Below, piece by piece: positions 31,328 to 39,204 of a stretch of DNA of 64,000 nt (position 1 is its first letter; every line of letters begins with the position of its first letter). The notes below the pieces were generated by a model. It was not told where the DNA came from, did not search any database, and was given only the letters and a program-made list of their open reading frames with translations. This stretch comes from Caballeronia glebae (GTDB lineage: Bacteria; Pseudomonadota; Gammaproteobacteria; Burkholderiales; Burkholderiaceae). A program made the position numbers and the translations under genes. Where the stretch lies: NCBI RefSeq assembly GCF_001545035.1, contig NZ_FCOJ02000008.1, positions 112,900 through 176,899 on the forward strand, given 5' to 3'.

Positions 31328-32237
31328 GTTCGTGCTCGACCAGGCGGAAGGTCTGCGACGGCTGCTCACGCGCGCCGGTTCGCGCGTGGTGGCGATCGTG
31401 GGCGGTCCGGCGGGCATCGGATGCACGTCGGCGGTGGCGAATCTCGGCGCGGCGCTGTCCGTGCACGGCAAGGATGTGCTCGTGATCGACGAGCATCGGA
31501 ACGCGGGATCGGTCAGCCGGCTCGTCGGCATCGAAGACGCGGGCGCGCTCGCCTCGGTGATCTCGGGCCGCCGCATGCTCACCGATGTCGTCGAGCGCAC
31601 GCCGTTCGGCTTCTCGCTGATCGCCGCGCCGCGCGACGAACGCATCGTTCACGATGCCGCGCAATGCCGCGCGTTGCTCGACGGCCCGGCGGACATCGTG
31701 CTGATCGATGCACAGCTCGATCGCCACGGTGCGCTGTCGTCCCTCGCGGCGCAGGCGCATGACTTTCTGATTGTGACGCGGGTGGCCGCGTCGGCGATCA
31801 CCGAGGCGTATGCGTGCATGAAGCGTCTGCATTACACCCATGCGATCGGCCAGTTCCGCGTACTTGTCAATCACGTGCAGAACCCGGCCGACGCGGCGGT
31901 CGCGTTCGACAACCTGTCGGGCGTCGCGAGCCGGTATCTGGCCGTGTCGCTCGTGCAGGCGGGTTATGTGTCCGAGGATGCGCGCGTCGCTCGGGCGAAG
32001 GAGCTTTCACGCTGCGCAGTCGAAGCGTTCCCGGCCACGGCCGCGGCGCGCGACTACCGCGCGATTGCGGCGGAACTCCTGCACTGGCCGATGCGCCCCG
32101 CGCCATACATGCGCGCGGCGGATGGCCAGGCAGACGCGCGAAATCCGGTTAGCGACTCTGTACAGGGCGCGCGGGAGGCGTCGCATCGTGCGGCTGCGCT
32201 TCACGACTTTGCATTCAGCAGCACGGCGTCGATGTGA
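31320..32237 (+). CDS. flhG: MinD-like flagellar number regulator FlhG (FleN/YlxH type) with degenerate P-loop
   Basis: FlhG is the ATPase partner of FlhF that limits flagellar number. The N-terminus MDKFVLDQAEGLRRLL matches the DQA(E/x)GLR helix that activates the FlhF GTPase. The Walker A region, however, reads GGPAGIGCTS (residues 28-37), where canonical MinD/FlhG proteins have KGGVGKT; both the signature lysine and the P-loop lysine are absent. ATP binding is therefore doubtful. Start TTG 31320 is inferred (GGGGT upstream); ATG 31308 is an alternative. It overlaps the flhF stop by 8 bases. Length 305 residues. Confidence 0.85.
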   Translation: MDKFVLDQAEGLRRLLTRAGSRVVAIVGGPAGIGCTSAVANLGAALSVHGKDVLVIDEHRNAGSVSRLVGIEDAGALASVISGRRMLTDVVERTPFGFSLIAAPRDERIVHDAAQCRALLDGPADIVLIDAQLDRHGALSSLAAQAHDFLIVTRVAASAITEAYACMKRLHYTHAIGQFRVLVNHVQNPADAAVAFDNLSGVASRYLAVSLVQAGYVSEDARVARAKELSRCAVEAFPATAAARDYRAIAAELLHWPMRPAPYMRAADGQADARNPVSDSVQGAREASHRAAALHDFAFSSTASM

Positions 32238-32255
32238 TCAAGATAGGTGACCAAG

Positions 32256-32987
32256 ATGTATAACGCCCAAGGCAAACTCTCGCAGTCGGACGTGCTGACG
32301 AAATACGCACCGCTCGTTCGCCGGCTGGGGCTTCAACTCGTCGCCAAGATGCCGGCGAGCGTCGATCTCGACGATCTCATCCAGGCCGGCATGATCGGTC
32401 TCCTCGACGCGGCAAGCCGCTACAAGGAAGATCAAGGCGCGCAATTCGAAACCTACGCGAGCCAGCGCATTCGCGGCGCGATGCTCGACGAGCTGCGCGC
32501 GAACGACTGGTTGCCGCGCAGTATGCGCAAGACTTCGCGCGAGGTGGAATCGGCGGTGCACAAGGTCGAGCAGAACCTCGGCCGTTCCGCGAGCGAGATG
32601 GAGATCGCCGAGCACATGAAGATGCCGCTTGACGAATATCAGTCGATGCTCCAGGACTTGCACGGCAGCCAGTTGATCTATTACGAAGACTTCGACCGCT
32701 CCGCCGACGACGAACCGTTCCTCGACCGCTATTGCGTCGATCGCTCGGACCCGCTTTCGGCGCTGCTCGACGACAGTCTGCGTGGCGCGCTGATCGAAGC
32801 CATCGACAAGCTGCCCGAGCGCGAGAAGCTCCTGATGAGCCTCTACTACGAACGCGGCCTGAACCTGCGCGAAATCGGCGCGGTGATGGAAGTGAGCGAG
32901 TCGCGCGTATGCCAGTTGCACAGCCAGGCGGTCGCGCGTCTGCGCACGAAACTGCGCGAGCAGGAGTGGACGGGCGTCGCGGCCTGA
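32256..32987 (+). CDS. fliA: RNA polymerase sigma-28 factor FliA
   Basis: FliA directs late flagellar and chemotaxis transcription and is held in check by FlgM, also encoded in this window (62570-62890). The 243-residue protein has region 2 (YAPLVRRLGLQLVAKMPASVDLDDLIQAGMIGLLDA, FETYASQRIRGAMLDELR), region 3 and region 4 (LPEREKLLMSLYYERGLNLREIGAVMEVSESRVCQLHSQA). ATG 32256 has AGGTGA at 32245-32250; a GTG at 32247 is possible. It follows flhG by 18 bases, completing flhF-flhG-fliA. Confidence 0.96.
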   Translation: MYNAQGKLSQSDVLTKYAPLVRRLGLQLVAKMPASVDLDDLIQAGMIGLLDAASRYKEDQGAQFETYASQRIRGAMLDELRANDWLPRSMRKTSREVESAVHKVEQNLGRSASEMEIAEHMKMPLDEYQSMLQDLHGSQLIYYEDFDRSADDEPFLDRYCVDRSDPLSALLDDSLRGALIEAIDKLPEREKLLMSLYYERGLNLREIGAVMEVSESRVCQLHSQAVARLRTKLREQEWTGVAA

Positions 32988-33005
32988 TCGACGAAGCGGG
33001 GCCGC

Positions 33006-34100
33006 TCAGTTCGTTTCGAAGTCCCGCGTCTCGGCGAAGACGGTTTTCCCTTCGCCGAGACTTTTTGCCCGATACATCGCGCGGTCGGCGGCGCGCAACA
33101 CGGCGGTCATGCCGGATTGATGCGCGGACACTGCGCTGGAAAGCAGGCACGCGCCGATGCTCGCCGATACCGACACCGGCCGATCCTGCACCGACGTGAT
33201 TGCGTCGAGCACAGAATGGATGTTGTCGGCCACCGACAGCACCTCCGCCCGGTCGCGCACCTGATGCGCGAGCACGACGAACTCGTCGCCGCCCAGACGC
33301 GCGATGGTGTCCGACTTGCGCATGCGCTTTGCGAGCGATTGCGCGAAGGCTTGCAGAAGCAGGTCGCCGACGGCATGGCCGTAGGTATCGTTCACTTCCT
33401 TGAAGCCGTCGAGATCGATCAGAAGGAGCGCGCTGGCGTGATCGCCATTGGCTTCGGGCGCGGTCATCGCGTGATCGACGATCTTTTCGAGCGCGTACCG
33501 GTTCGACAGACCCGTGAGCGGATCGGTCGATGCCTGACGCGCCAGATCGCGATTCGCGTTGCCGAGCCGATCGACGAGCACGCTCAAATACACCGATGCG
33601 CCCAGCACGCTCAGCCCCAGCCCGATCGCGGCGGGCAGGTTCGCGCGCCACCACGGCTGCCAGATCGCCATCGCCATGACGATGATGAGCGCCGTCGCGC
33701 ACGACACGGCGAGCGTACGCTTGCCGTAGCGGCATCCCGAACCGATCAGAAACCAGAACATCACCCAGATGAGCGGCAGCGCGATTGCGCCGCCCGCGGC
33801 GAGCGCGAGCCCGAGCAGCGTCTGATCGGCGATGGTGGTGACGGTGAGACGCTTCTCCGAAGGCGCGCTCATGCGGCTCACGATCAGAAGCGTGATTCCA
33901 CCGTAAGCAACGTAGAGCGCGACGAGGCGCGTGACCAGCAGTGCATCGTGCGAAGGGCGCAGCCACGCGAAAATGCCGTAAGCCAGAAGAACCGCCGCTC
34001 CCATCCAGACCCGCAGCGTGGCCTGCTCGCGTTCGGGATTCCGGTGCTCGGACCATGCGAAGGCATAAGCCCGGCGTGCCGGTTGATGCGCCTGCTCCAT
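33006..34100 (-). CDS. Membrane-bound diguanylate cyclase (GGDEF)
   Basis: It would make cyclic di-GMP from two GTP. The 364-residue protein has about six hydrophobic segments (residues 30-178) and a C-terminal GGDEF domain. The active-site motif GGDEF is intact at 270-274, with an RxxD inhibitory site (RKSD, 261-264) exactly five residues upstream, so product inhibition is expected. The membrane part carries GSGCRYGKRTL, which resembles the sensor region of RpfC-type proteins; that is a weak inference. It converges with fliA with only 18 bases between, and c-di-GMP control of motility is a natural link. Confidence 0.92.
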   Translation of the reverse strand: MEQAHQPARRAYAFAWSEHRNPEREQATLRVWMGAAVLLAYGIFAWLRPSHDALLVTRLVALYVAYGGITLLIVSRMSAPSEKRLTVTTIADQTLLGLALAAGGAIALPLIWVMFWFLIGSGCRYGKRTLAVSCATALIIVMAMAIWQPWWRANLPAAIGLGLSVLGASVYLSVLVDRLGNANRDLARQASTDPLTGLSNRYALEKIVDHAMTAPEANGDHASALLLIDLDGFKEVNDTYGHAVGDLLLQAFAQSLAKRMRKSDTIARLGGDEFVVLAHQVRDRAEVLSVADNIHSVLDAITSVQDRPVSVSASIGACLLSSAVSAHQSGMTAVLRAADRAMYRAKSLGEGKTVFAETRDFETN

Positions 34101-34301
34101 ACTGAACCCCTGGATGGTGATTTCTTTCTTTTATCTTGCTGTTATGTACTGCGGCCCCGTCGCGCGGCATCGGTTGAATGGCGTTGTATCGAGTTGCGTC
34201 GAGTTGCACCGAGCGAGCGATCCGCTATTTTGCAACGTTTTGCGAAGACGCTGTGTTTCGTGTATGAACGGCTTTCGAACTACTTTTGCTGATTCACGGC
34301 G

Positions 34302-35324
34302 ATGCGCGACGAATCCATTTCTTTGACTGCCGAATGGCTGCCGATTTGCAATAGCGAAGACGTGCCGGAAGGCGGCGTGCGTGGGTTCATCGTCGCCGAC
34401 GAGCGCATTGTCGTGTGGCGCGACAGCATCGGCGCGGCGCATGTTTGGCGCGATTACTGTCCGCACCGGGGCGCGCAGTTGTCGCTCGGGCACGTGATGC
34501 GCGATCAGATCGTGTGTCCGTATCACGGCTGGCGTTACGACATCGAAGGACAGTGTTTGCGGATTCCGTCGAATCCGTCGTTGCGTCCTTCGAAGCGCGC
34601 GTGCGCGACGACTTTCGTGTGTGAGGAGAAATACGGTGTCGTATGGATGTGCTTCGGTGAGCCCGCCTATGCGCTCGATTTCTTTCCCGAAGCCGCGATT
34701 GCCGGTGGCCGGCGAATCAACCTCACGCCGCAGACGGTGAAGTCATCGGCGCCGCGCATCGTTGAGAATTTTCTGGATATGGCGCATTTCTCGTTCGTGC
34801 ATGCGGGCATTTTGGGCGAAGAGACGCATACGGAAGTGCCGGATTATGAAGTGGTCGCGAGCGCTGAAGGTCTGGAAGCGCGGCAATGCCGATACTGGCA
34901 GCCCGCTGGAATGCCGGGGCAAGGCGGCGGCGCGATGATCGATTATGTGTATCGCGTGAAGCGGCCGTTGATCGCGAGTCTCACGAAGATGGCGTCGGGC
35001 GGGCAGGGCGCGCTGCATATCATGCTGGCGGCGTCGCCGGTTACGCAGACGGAGACGCGCGCGTGGCTCGTTTCCATTCACGAGGACGATTCCACGCATT
35101 CCGATCAGGCGCTTTACGACTTCAATATGGAGATCCTGATGCACGACACGCCAATCGTGGAGTCGCAATGGCCCCGGCGTCTGCCGCTCGATCTCGATGC
35201 GGAGTTGCATCAGAAGTGCGATCGGATGGCGGTGGCTTATAGACGGTGGCTGGCGGGGATGGGGTTTGGGTGGGGGACGGTGAGGGGCGAAGCGGCTGAG
35301 TCGGATATTGTTGGGGAGGGCTGA
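34302..35324 (+). CDS. Rieske non-haem iron oxygenase, alpha subunit type
   Basis: The 340-residue protein is an aromatic-ring-hydroxylating or O-demethylating oxygenase of the vanillate demethylase/PobA-like group. The Rieske [2Fe-2S] ligands are Cys53, His55, Cys72 and His75 (CPHRG, CPYHGW). The mononuclear iron site is in NFLDMAHFSFVH, with His162 and His167. The reductase partner is not encoded nearby. The substrate is unknown. The Shine-Dalgarno is weak. Its 3' end lies 41 bases from the restriction cassette, and this stretch (35325-35365) is the likely left border of the accessory island. Confidence 0.9.
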   Translation: MRDESISLTAEWLPICNSEDVPEGGVRGFIVADERIVVWRDSIGAAHVWRDYCPHRGAQLSLGHVMRDQIVCPYHGWRYDIEGQCLRIPSNPSLRPSKRACATTFVCEEKYGVVWMCFGEPAYALDFFPEAAIAGGRRINLTPQTVKSSAPRIVENFLDMAHFSFVHAGILGEETHTEVPDYEVVASAEGLEARQCRYWQPAGMPGQGGGAMIDYVYRVKRPLIASLTKMASGGQGALHIMLAASPVTQTETRAWLVSIHEDDSTHSDQALYDFNMEILMHDTPIVESQWPRRLPLDLDAELHQKCDRMAVAYRRWLAGMGFGWGTVRGEAAESDIVGEG

Positions 35325-35365
35325 GTCGTCGAAGCGGGCGATCAAGGCGCCTTGATAACTGGATG

Positions 35366-36082
35366 TCACTCGCTCCAGCTCTGGTGTCCCAACGGCAGAG
35401 CGTTCAACTCAGCGCGCGACTCGCGCCATTGTGGCCAGTACTGGTCGATCAGTGCGACAAAGCGACCGCTGTGTGTCGGCTCTAGCAGGTGCAGCATCTC
35501 GTGCAAAACGACATACTCAACAAGATCCTTGGGCTTCTTCACCAATTCGGTGTTGAGACGGATGTTGCCTGCGCGGTGATTGCAGCTGCCCCACTTGGTC
35601 TTCATGCGTTGCAAGAAGTAGCTCGAAACGTGCACACCGAGCTTCGGCTCCCATTTGGCGATCAATTGCGGCACCAGTGCATGCATCAAGGACTTGTGCC
35701 AGGCGTGCATCACCTCGGCGCGTTTGGCTAGGTCGTGGCCCGGACGCACCGAGAGCGTGATGCGCTTGTGGTCCAGCTTGACGAAGGGCTTCACGTCCAC
35801 CTCCACCACGGTCATCAGGTGGCGGCGGCCCCATAGCTCGTGAGTCTCACGCTCACGGAACTGGCGCGGTGTCTCGCGAGCCTGGGCTTTCAGCGTTTTT
35901 TGCTGCTGGCGAATCCACGCGAGCTTGGAGATCGCATAGGCCCGCGCCACTTCCGTGCGGGTACTCAGCGGCGCCACCAAGGTCACGCGCCCCTCGGGAG
36001 GGTGCACGGTGAGGTGCACGTTCTTTACGTCTTTGCGGATCAGATCGATCCGTAGCGGACCCAAGGTAATCTCTTCGCTCAT
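35366..36082 (-). CDS. YgjP/WLM-family zinc metallopeptidase (SprT-like) in the restriction cassette
   Basis: The 238-residue protein has the gluzincin motif HEMLH (His194, Glu195, His198) with a likely third ligand His204 in EPTHS, preceded by the conserved KTKWGSC (about 161-167). This places it in the DUF45/YgjP family of predicted zinc-dependent peptidases, related to WLM/SprT proteases. Its ATG shares one base with the hsdR stop (TGATG), so it is translated as part of the hsd operon. Homologues are often found next to hsdR; the role is not established, and regulated turnover of HsdR or DNA-protein crosslink cleavage are speculations. Confidence 0.85.
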   Translation of the reverse strand: MSEEITLGPLRIDLIRKDVKNVHLTVHPPEGRVTLVAPLSTRTEVARAYAISKLAWIRQQQKTLKAQARETPRQFRERETHELWGRRHLMTVVEVDVKPFVKLDHKRITLSVRPGHDLAKRAEVMHAWHKSLMHALVPQLIAKWEPKLGVHVSSYFLQRMKTKWGSCNHRAGNIRLNTELVKKPKDLVEYVVLHEMLHLLEPTHSGRFVALIDQYWPQWRESRAELNALPLGHQSWSE

Positions 36083-39000
36083 CAATATCCTGGCTGGTTC
36101 TTGATAATCTCGAAGATGGCCATGGTGGCGGCCTTGTTCCTCTTCATGATCGGGTAGATGGCGTTCAGCACCTGGGCCTCCCGCGTGGAGTCGCCTTTCC
36201 AGCCTGCCGGCGCTTTTTCACGAATAGTCTTGTCAAGCATCAGTGCCAAAGCCAGATACTCGTCGCCATAGGTTGGCGTAGGTTCCGCAGCGGTGTTTTC
36301 CGGCACAGCGGCGGCCAGCACGCTGGGTAAGTTGTTGTAGAGAACGCCCGCCTCCTTGTTGCCATGCAGCGCGGTCGGCAGCTTCTTGCTGTCTTGCTCT
36401 TGATTGCTCAATTTCTTGGCCAGAGCCTCGGCGTCCTTCAAAAACTGCTCGTAGCTATCGGTGTCGTCACGTTTCTGCTGAATCAGGTCTTCCAGCAACG
36501 TGGACATCTGCTCGTAGTACTTCGGGTCGGTCAACTGATCTCGGATGATGGTCTTGCGAACGTTGTTGATGATGCCTTCCGCAATCGCGTTACGTGACAG
36601 CTTGCCCTTTTCGTTGAGTTTTCTGGCAATTGCATCGTGGATGCCCGTCTCGATGATCAGTTCGGTCAAGGACAGCGAACTCAAGTCGCCCAGCAAATCT
36701 GCCGGATCGGCCTGGATGTATGTGTCAATGAGGTGACGCATGTCAGCTTCGAAGGGCTTCGTGTCCAATTCTTCGCCAGAGTGATTCTTGATCGCAGCGC
36801 GCACCTCGCTGTAGAAAGCCGTTTCCTTCTCGAAGATCTCGATTTGCGGCGCGCTGTAGCCTGCTTCATCCAAGTTCTGTGCCAGATCTGCATAGGCACG
36901 CACGTAGGCTGCCACTGCCTTGTAGAAGGCAATGCGCAGCGGTTCAGTGTCGTCCAAGGCAGCGGCGTCTGCCGCATTGCCGCAGAAGTAATGAATGTGC
37001 TGCTCGATACCTTGCGGTTGCTTGACCGGCGCACAAAGGTAGATCAGCCCTTCGCGTGCCGCATCGAGCTTGGCCTTGCCCTCGTCGCGCCAGTCCTTGA
37101 CGATCGGGTTGCCGTCGTCGCCACAGGACTCTGTGTCCAGCTCATCCGAGGTGTAGACCGCAATCGCGTCCTGCACCTTGCTGAACAGCTCCTTGTAGTC
37201 GACTATGTAACCGTAATCCTTGTCCTCGCCGTCCAGCCGGTTCGTGCGGCAGATAGCCTGGAACAGGTTATGTTCTCGCAGCTCGTTGTCCAGATAGATG
37301 TAGGTGCAGCTGGGCGCGTCGAAGCCGGTCAGCAGCTTGCTCACTACGATCAGCAATTTCAGGTTGGCCGGCTCCTCGATAAACCGGCGCTTCATCTCTG
37401 TCTCGTACTGCGTGGTGGTCTGTTTCGCCTTAAGCACGTGCCGGGTGTACGTGTCGAATTTGTAGCGTTCGTCACTGTCCTTGGGCTCTTGCGAGATGGC
37501 GTTGTGCTTCGGCTCAAACGACGTGATGATGCCGCAGTGCTTGCCAAAGTTCGTGTTCTGAAACAGCCGGTAGTAGTGGCAGGCGTCGTAGATCGAGGCC
37601 GCCACCAGGATGGCCGTGCCGCGATCGTTGTTTAGCCTGGGCCGAACGCCAAAATCGTGAATGATGTCCGCCAGGATGCGCTGCTTGCGCTCGCCCGAGC
37701 TCATTAGCTCTTCGAGCGTGGCCCACCGTTTGCGCAGCATCGACTTCTGGTAGTTGTTGAGGCCCTTGGCGGCCTTCTCGAACCACTCGTCCACCGCTTT
37801 GGGTGAGGTCAGGCGCTGCGGCACCGCACGGGCCTCGTACTTCAGGTCCAGCACTACCTTGTCGGCCACCGCCTCGTTGAACTTGTAGGTGTGGATGAAG
37901 CTGCCAAACACCTCGCGGGTCGTCTGCCTGTCGCGGCGCAATAGCGGCGTTCCGGTGAAGCCAATGAAGATCGCAGTGGCGAGCCAGCGCTTCATCTGCT
38001 TGTTCATGTCGCCACCCTGTGTGCGGTGGCATTCGTCCACGAACACATAAAAGCGGCCCGCTACCTCGGGGGGCTCGCCCTTCAGGTTGGTTGCATCGAT
38101 CTTGTGAATCAGCGCGCACATTAGCCGCGGCGATGCGGAGCCAAGCTTTTCCACCAGATCTTTGCGCGACTGGATGCGGGGCGACGGCGCCTCCGCGCCG
38201 ATGACGCCGGCGTTCCTCATGACGCCCTCGATCTGCTTGTCCAGTTCATCGCGGTCCGTCACCACCAAAATGCGTGCATCCGGGTCGTGTTCCAGCAACC
38301 ACTTGGCGATCAACACCATCAGGATGCTCTTGCCGCTGCCCTGGGTGTGCCAGATCACGCCGCCTTCCTGCTTCTTGATGCGCACCTGCGCCGCCTTCAC
38401 ACCTTCGAATTGATGCAATCGTGGGACCTTTTTCTGACCCGCGTCGAAGATCACGAAGTTGCGAAGCAGGTCCAGCAGCCGAGCTGGGTCCAGCATTTGA
38501 CAGAGCGGCCCGTCGAGCAACTCACCTTCGGATGGTTCGGTACTTTCACCGCTTAATTGGTGATGCTTCCATTCGACGAAGAACTTCTCCGGTGTGCCCG
38601 TGGTGCCATAGCGCAGACCCTGCGAATCACTGCCAGCCAGCACCAACTGCACCGTGCTGAAGAAGCCCAGATTGAAGATATCTTCCTGGTTGGTGATGAG
38701 CTGGCGGATACCGTTGGCCATGTCCACCGAGCTACGTTTAAGTTCCACTACCGCCAGCGCTATCCCATTCACGTAAAGCACAATGTCGGGGCGCCGCTCG
38801 TGCCCACCTTTCAGGGTGACCTCCTCGGCCAGTGCGAAGTGGTTGTTCTCCGGTGTGGCCCAGTCGATCAGGTGAACCGTCTCATGCGGCACGCCTGCCG
38901 CCACTTGCACCGGCACGCCGTAGCGCAAAAGCTGGTAGGTCCGCAAGTTGGCTTGATAGAGCGTGATGCCGGTGGCGTCCGCCGCAGCCATCAGCATCTG

Positions 39001-39204
39001 GATCGCTTGCGAGATATGAAGGTCCGAATAGCCGCGCGCCTTCAAATTATCGCGTAGGTACGCTGATTCGATGCATCGATTTTCCGCCCGCTTGCTCCAA
39101 TTGCCCAAGTTGGCGTAGCCCAGGCCACCAACCGGCACTGACGCGCAGATCCGCTTGACGATGCGGTTTTGAGTGATCCGTTCGGGACGAAGCGGCTGGA
39201 TCAT
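36082..39204 (-). CDS. hsdR: Type I restriction enzyme, R subunit (HsdR)
   Basis: HsdR supplies ATP-driven translocation and cleavage in Type I systems. The 1040-residue protein has an N-terminal PD-(D/E)XK nuclease with Pro139-Asp140, Glu154 and Lys156 (RPDIVLYVNG, VVELKRS). Two RecA-like motor domains follow, with Walker A TQGSGKS (287-293), the DEAD-box variant DECH (390-393) and FTGTPLL. The C-terminal region is helical. All catalytic residues are intact. The start overlaps the stop of the upstream DUF262 gene (ATGA), and the stop overlaps the next start, so the cassette is one operon. Confidence 0.95.
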   Translation of the reverse strand: MIQPLRPERITQNRIVKRICASVPVGGLGYANLGNWSKRAENRCIESAYLRDNLKARGYSDLHISQAIQMLMAAADATGITLYQANLRTYQLLRYGVPVQVAAGVPHETVHLIDWATPENNHFALAEEVTLKGGHERRPDIVLYVNGIALAVVELKRSSVDMANGIRQLITNQEDIFNLGFFSTVQLVLAGSDSQGLRYGTTGTPEKFFVEWKHHQLSGESTEPSEGELLDGPLCQMLDPARLLDLLRNFVIFDAGQKKVPRLHQFEGVKAAQVRIKKQEGGVIWHTQGSGKSILMVLIAKWLLEHDPDARILVVTDRDELDKQIEGVMRNAGVIGAEAPSPRIQSRKDLVEKLGSASPRLMCALIHKIDATNLKGEPPEVAGRFYVFVDECHRTQGGDMNKQMKRWLATAIFIGFTGTPLLRRDRQTTREVFGSFIHTYKFNEAVADKVVLDLKYEARAVPQRLTSPKAVDEWFEKAAKGLNNYQKSMLRKRWATLEELMSSGERKQRILADIIHDFGVRPRLNNDRGTAILVAASIYDACHYYRLFQNTNFGKHCGIITSFEPKHNAISQEPKDSDERYKFDTYTRHVLKAKQTTTQYETEMKRRFIEEPANLKLLIVVSKLLTGFDAPSCTYIYLDNELREHNLFQAICRTNRLDGEDKDYGYIVDYKELFSKVQDAIAVYTSDELDTESCGDDGNPIVKDWRDEGKAKLDAAREGLIYLCAPVKQPQGIEQHIHYFCGNAADAAALDDTEPLRIAFYKAVAAYVRAYADLAQNLDEAGYSAPQIEIFEKETAFYSEVRAAIKNHSGEELDTKPFEADMRHLIDTYIQADPADLLGDLSSLSLTELIIETGIHDAIARKLNEKGKLSRNAIAEGIINNVRKTIIRDQLTDPKYYEQMSTLLEDLIQQKRDDTDSYEQFLKDAEALAKKLSNQEQDSKKLPTALHGNKEAGVLYNNLPSVLAAAVPENTAAEPTPTYGDEYLALALMLDKTIREKAPAGWKGDSTREAQVLNAIYPIMKRNKAATMAIFEIIKNQPGY

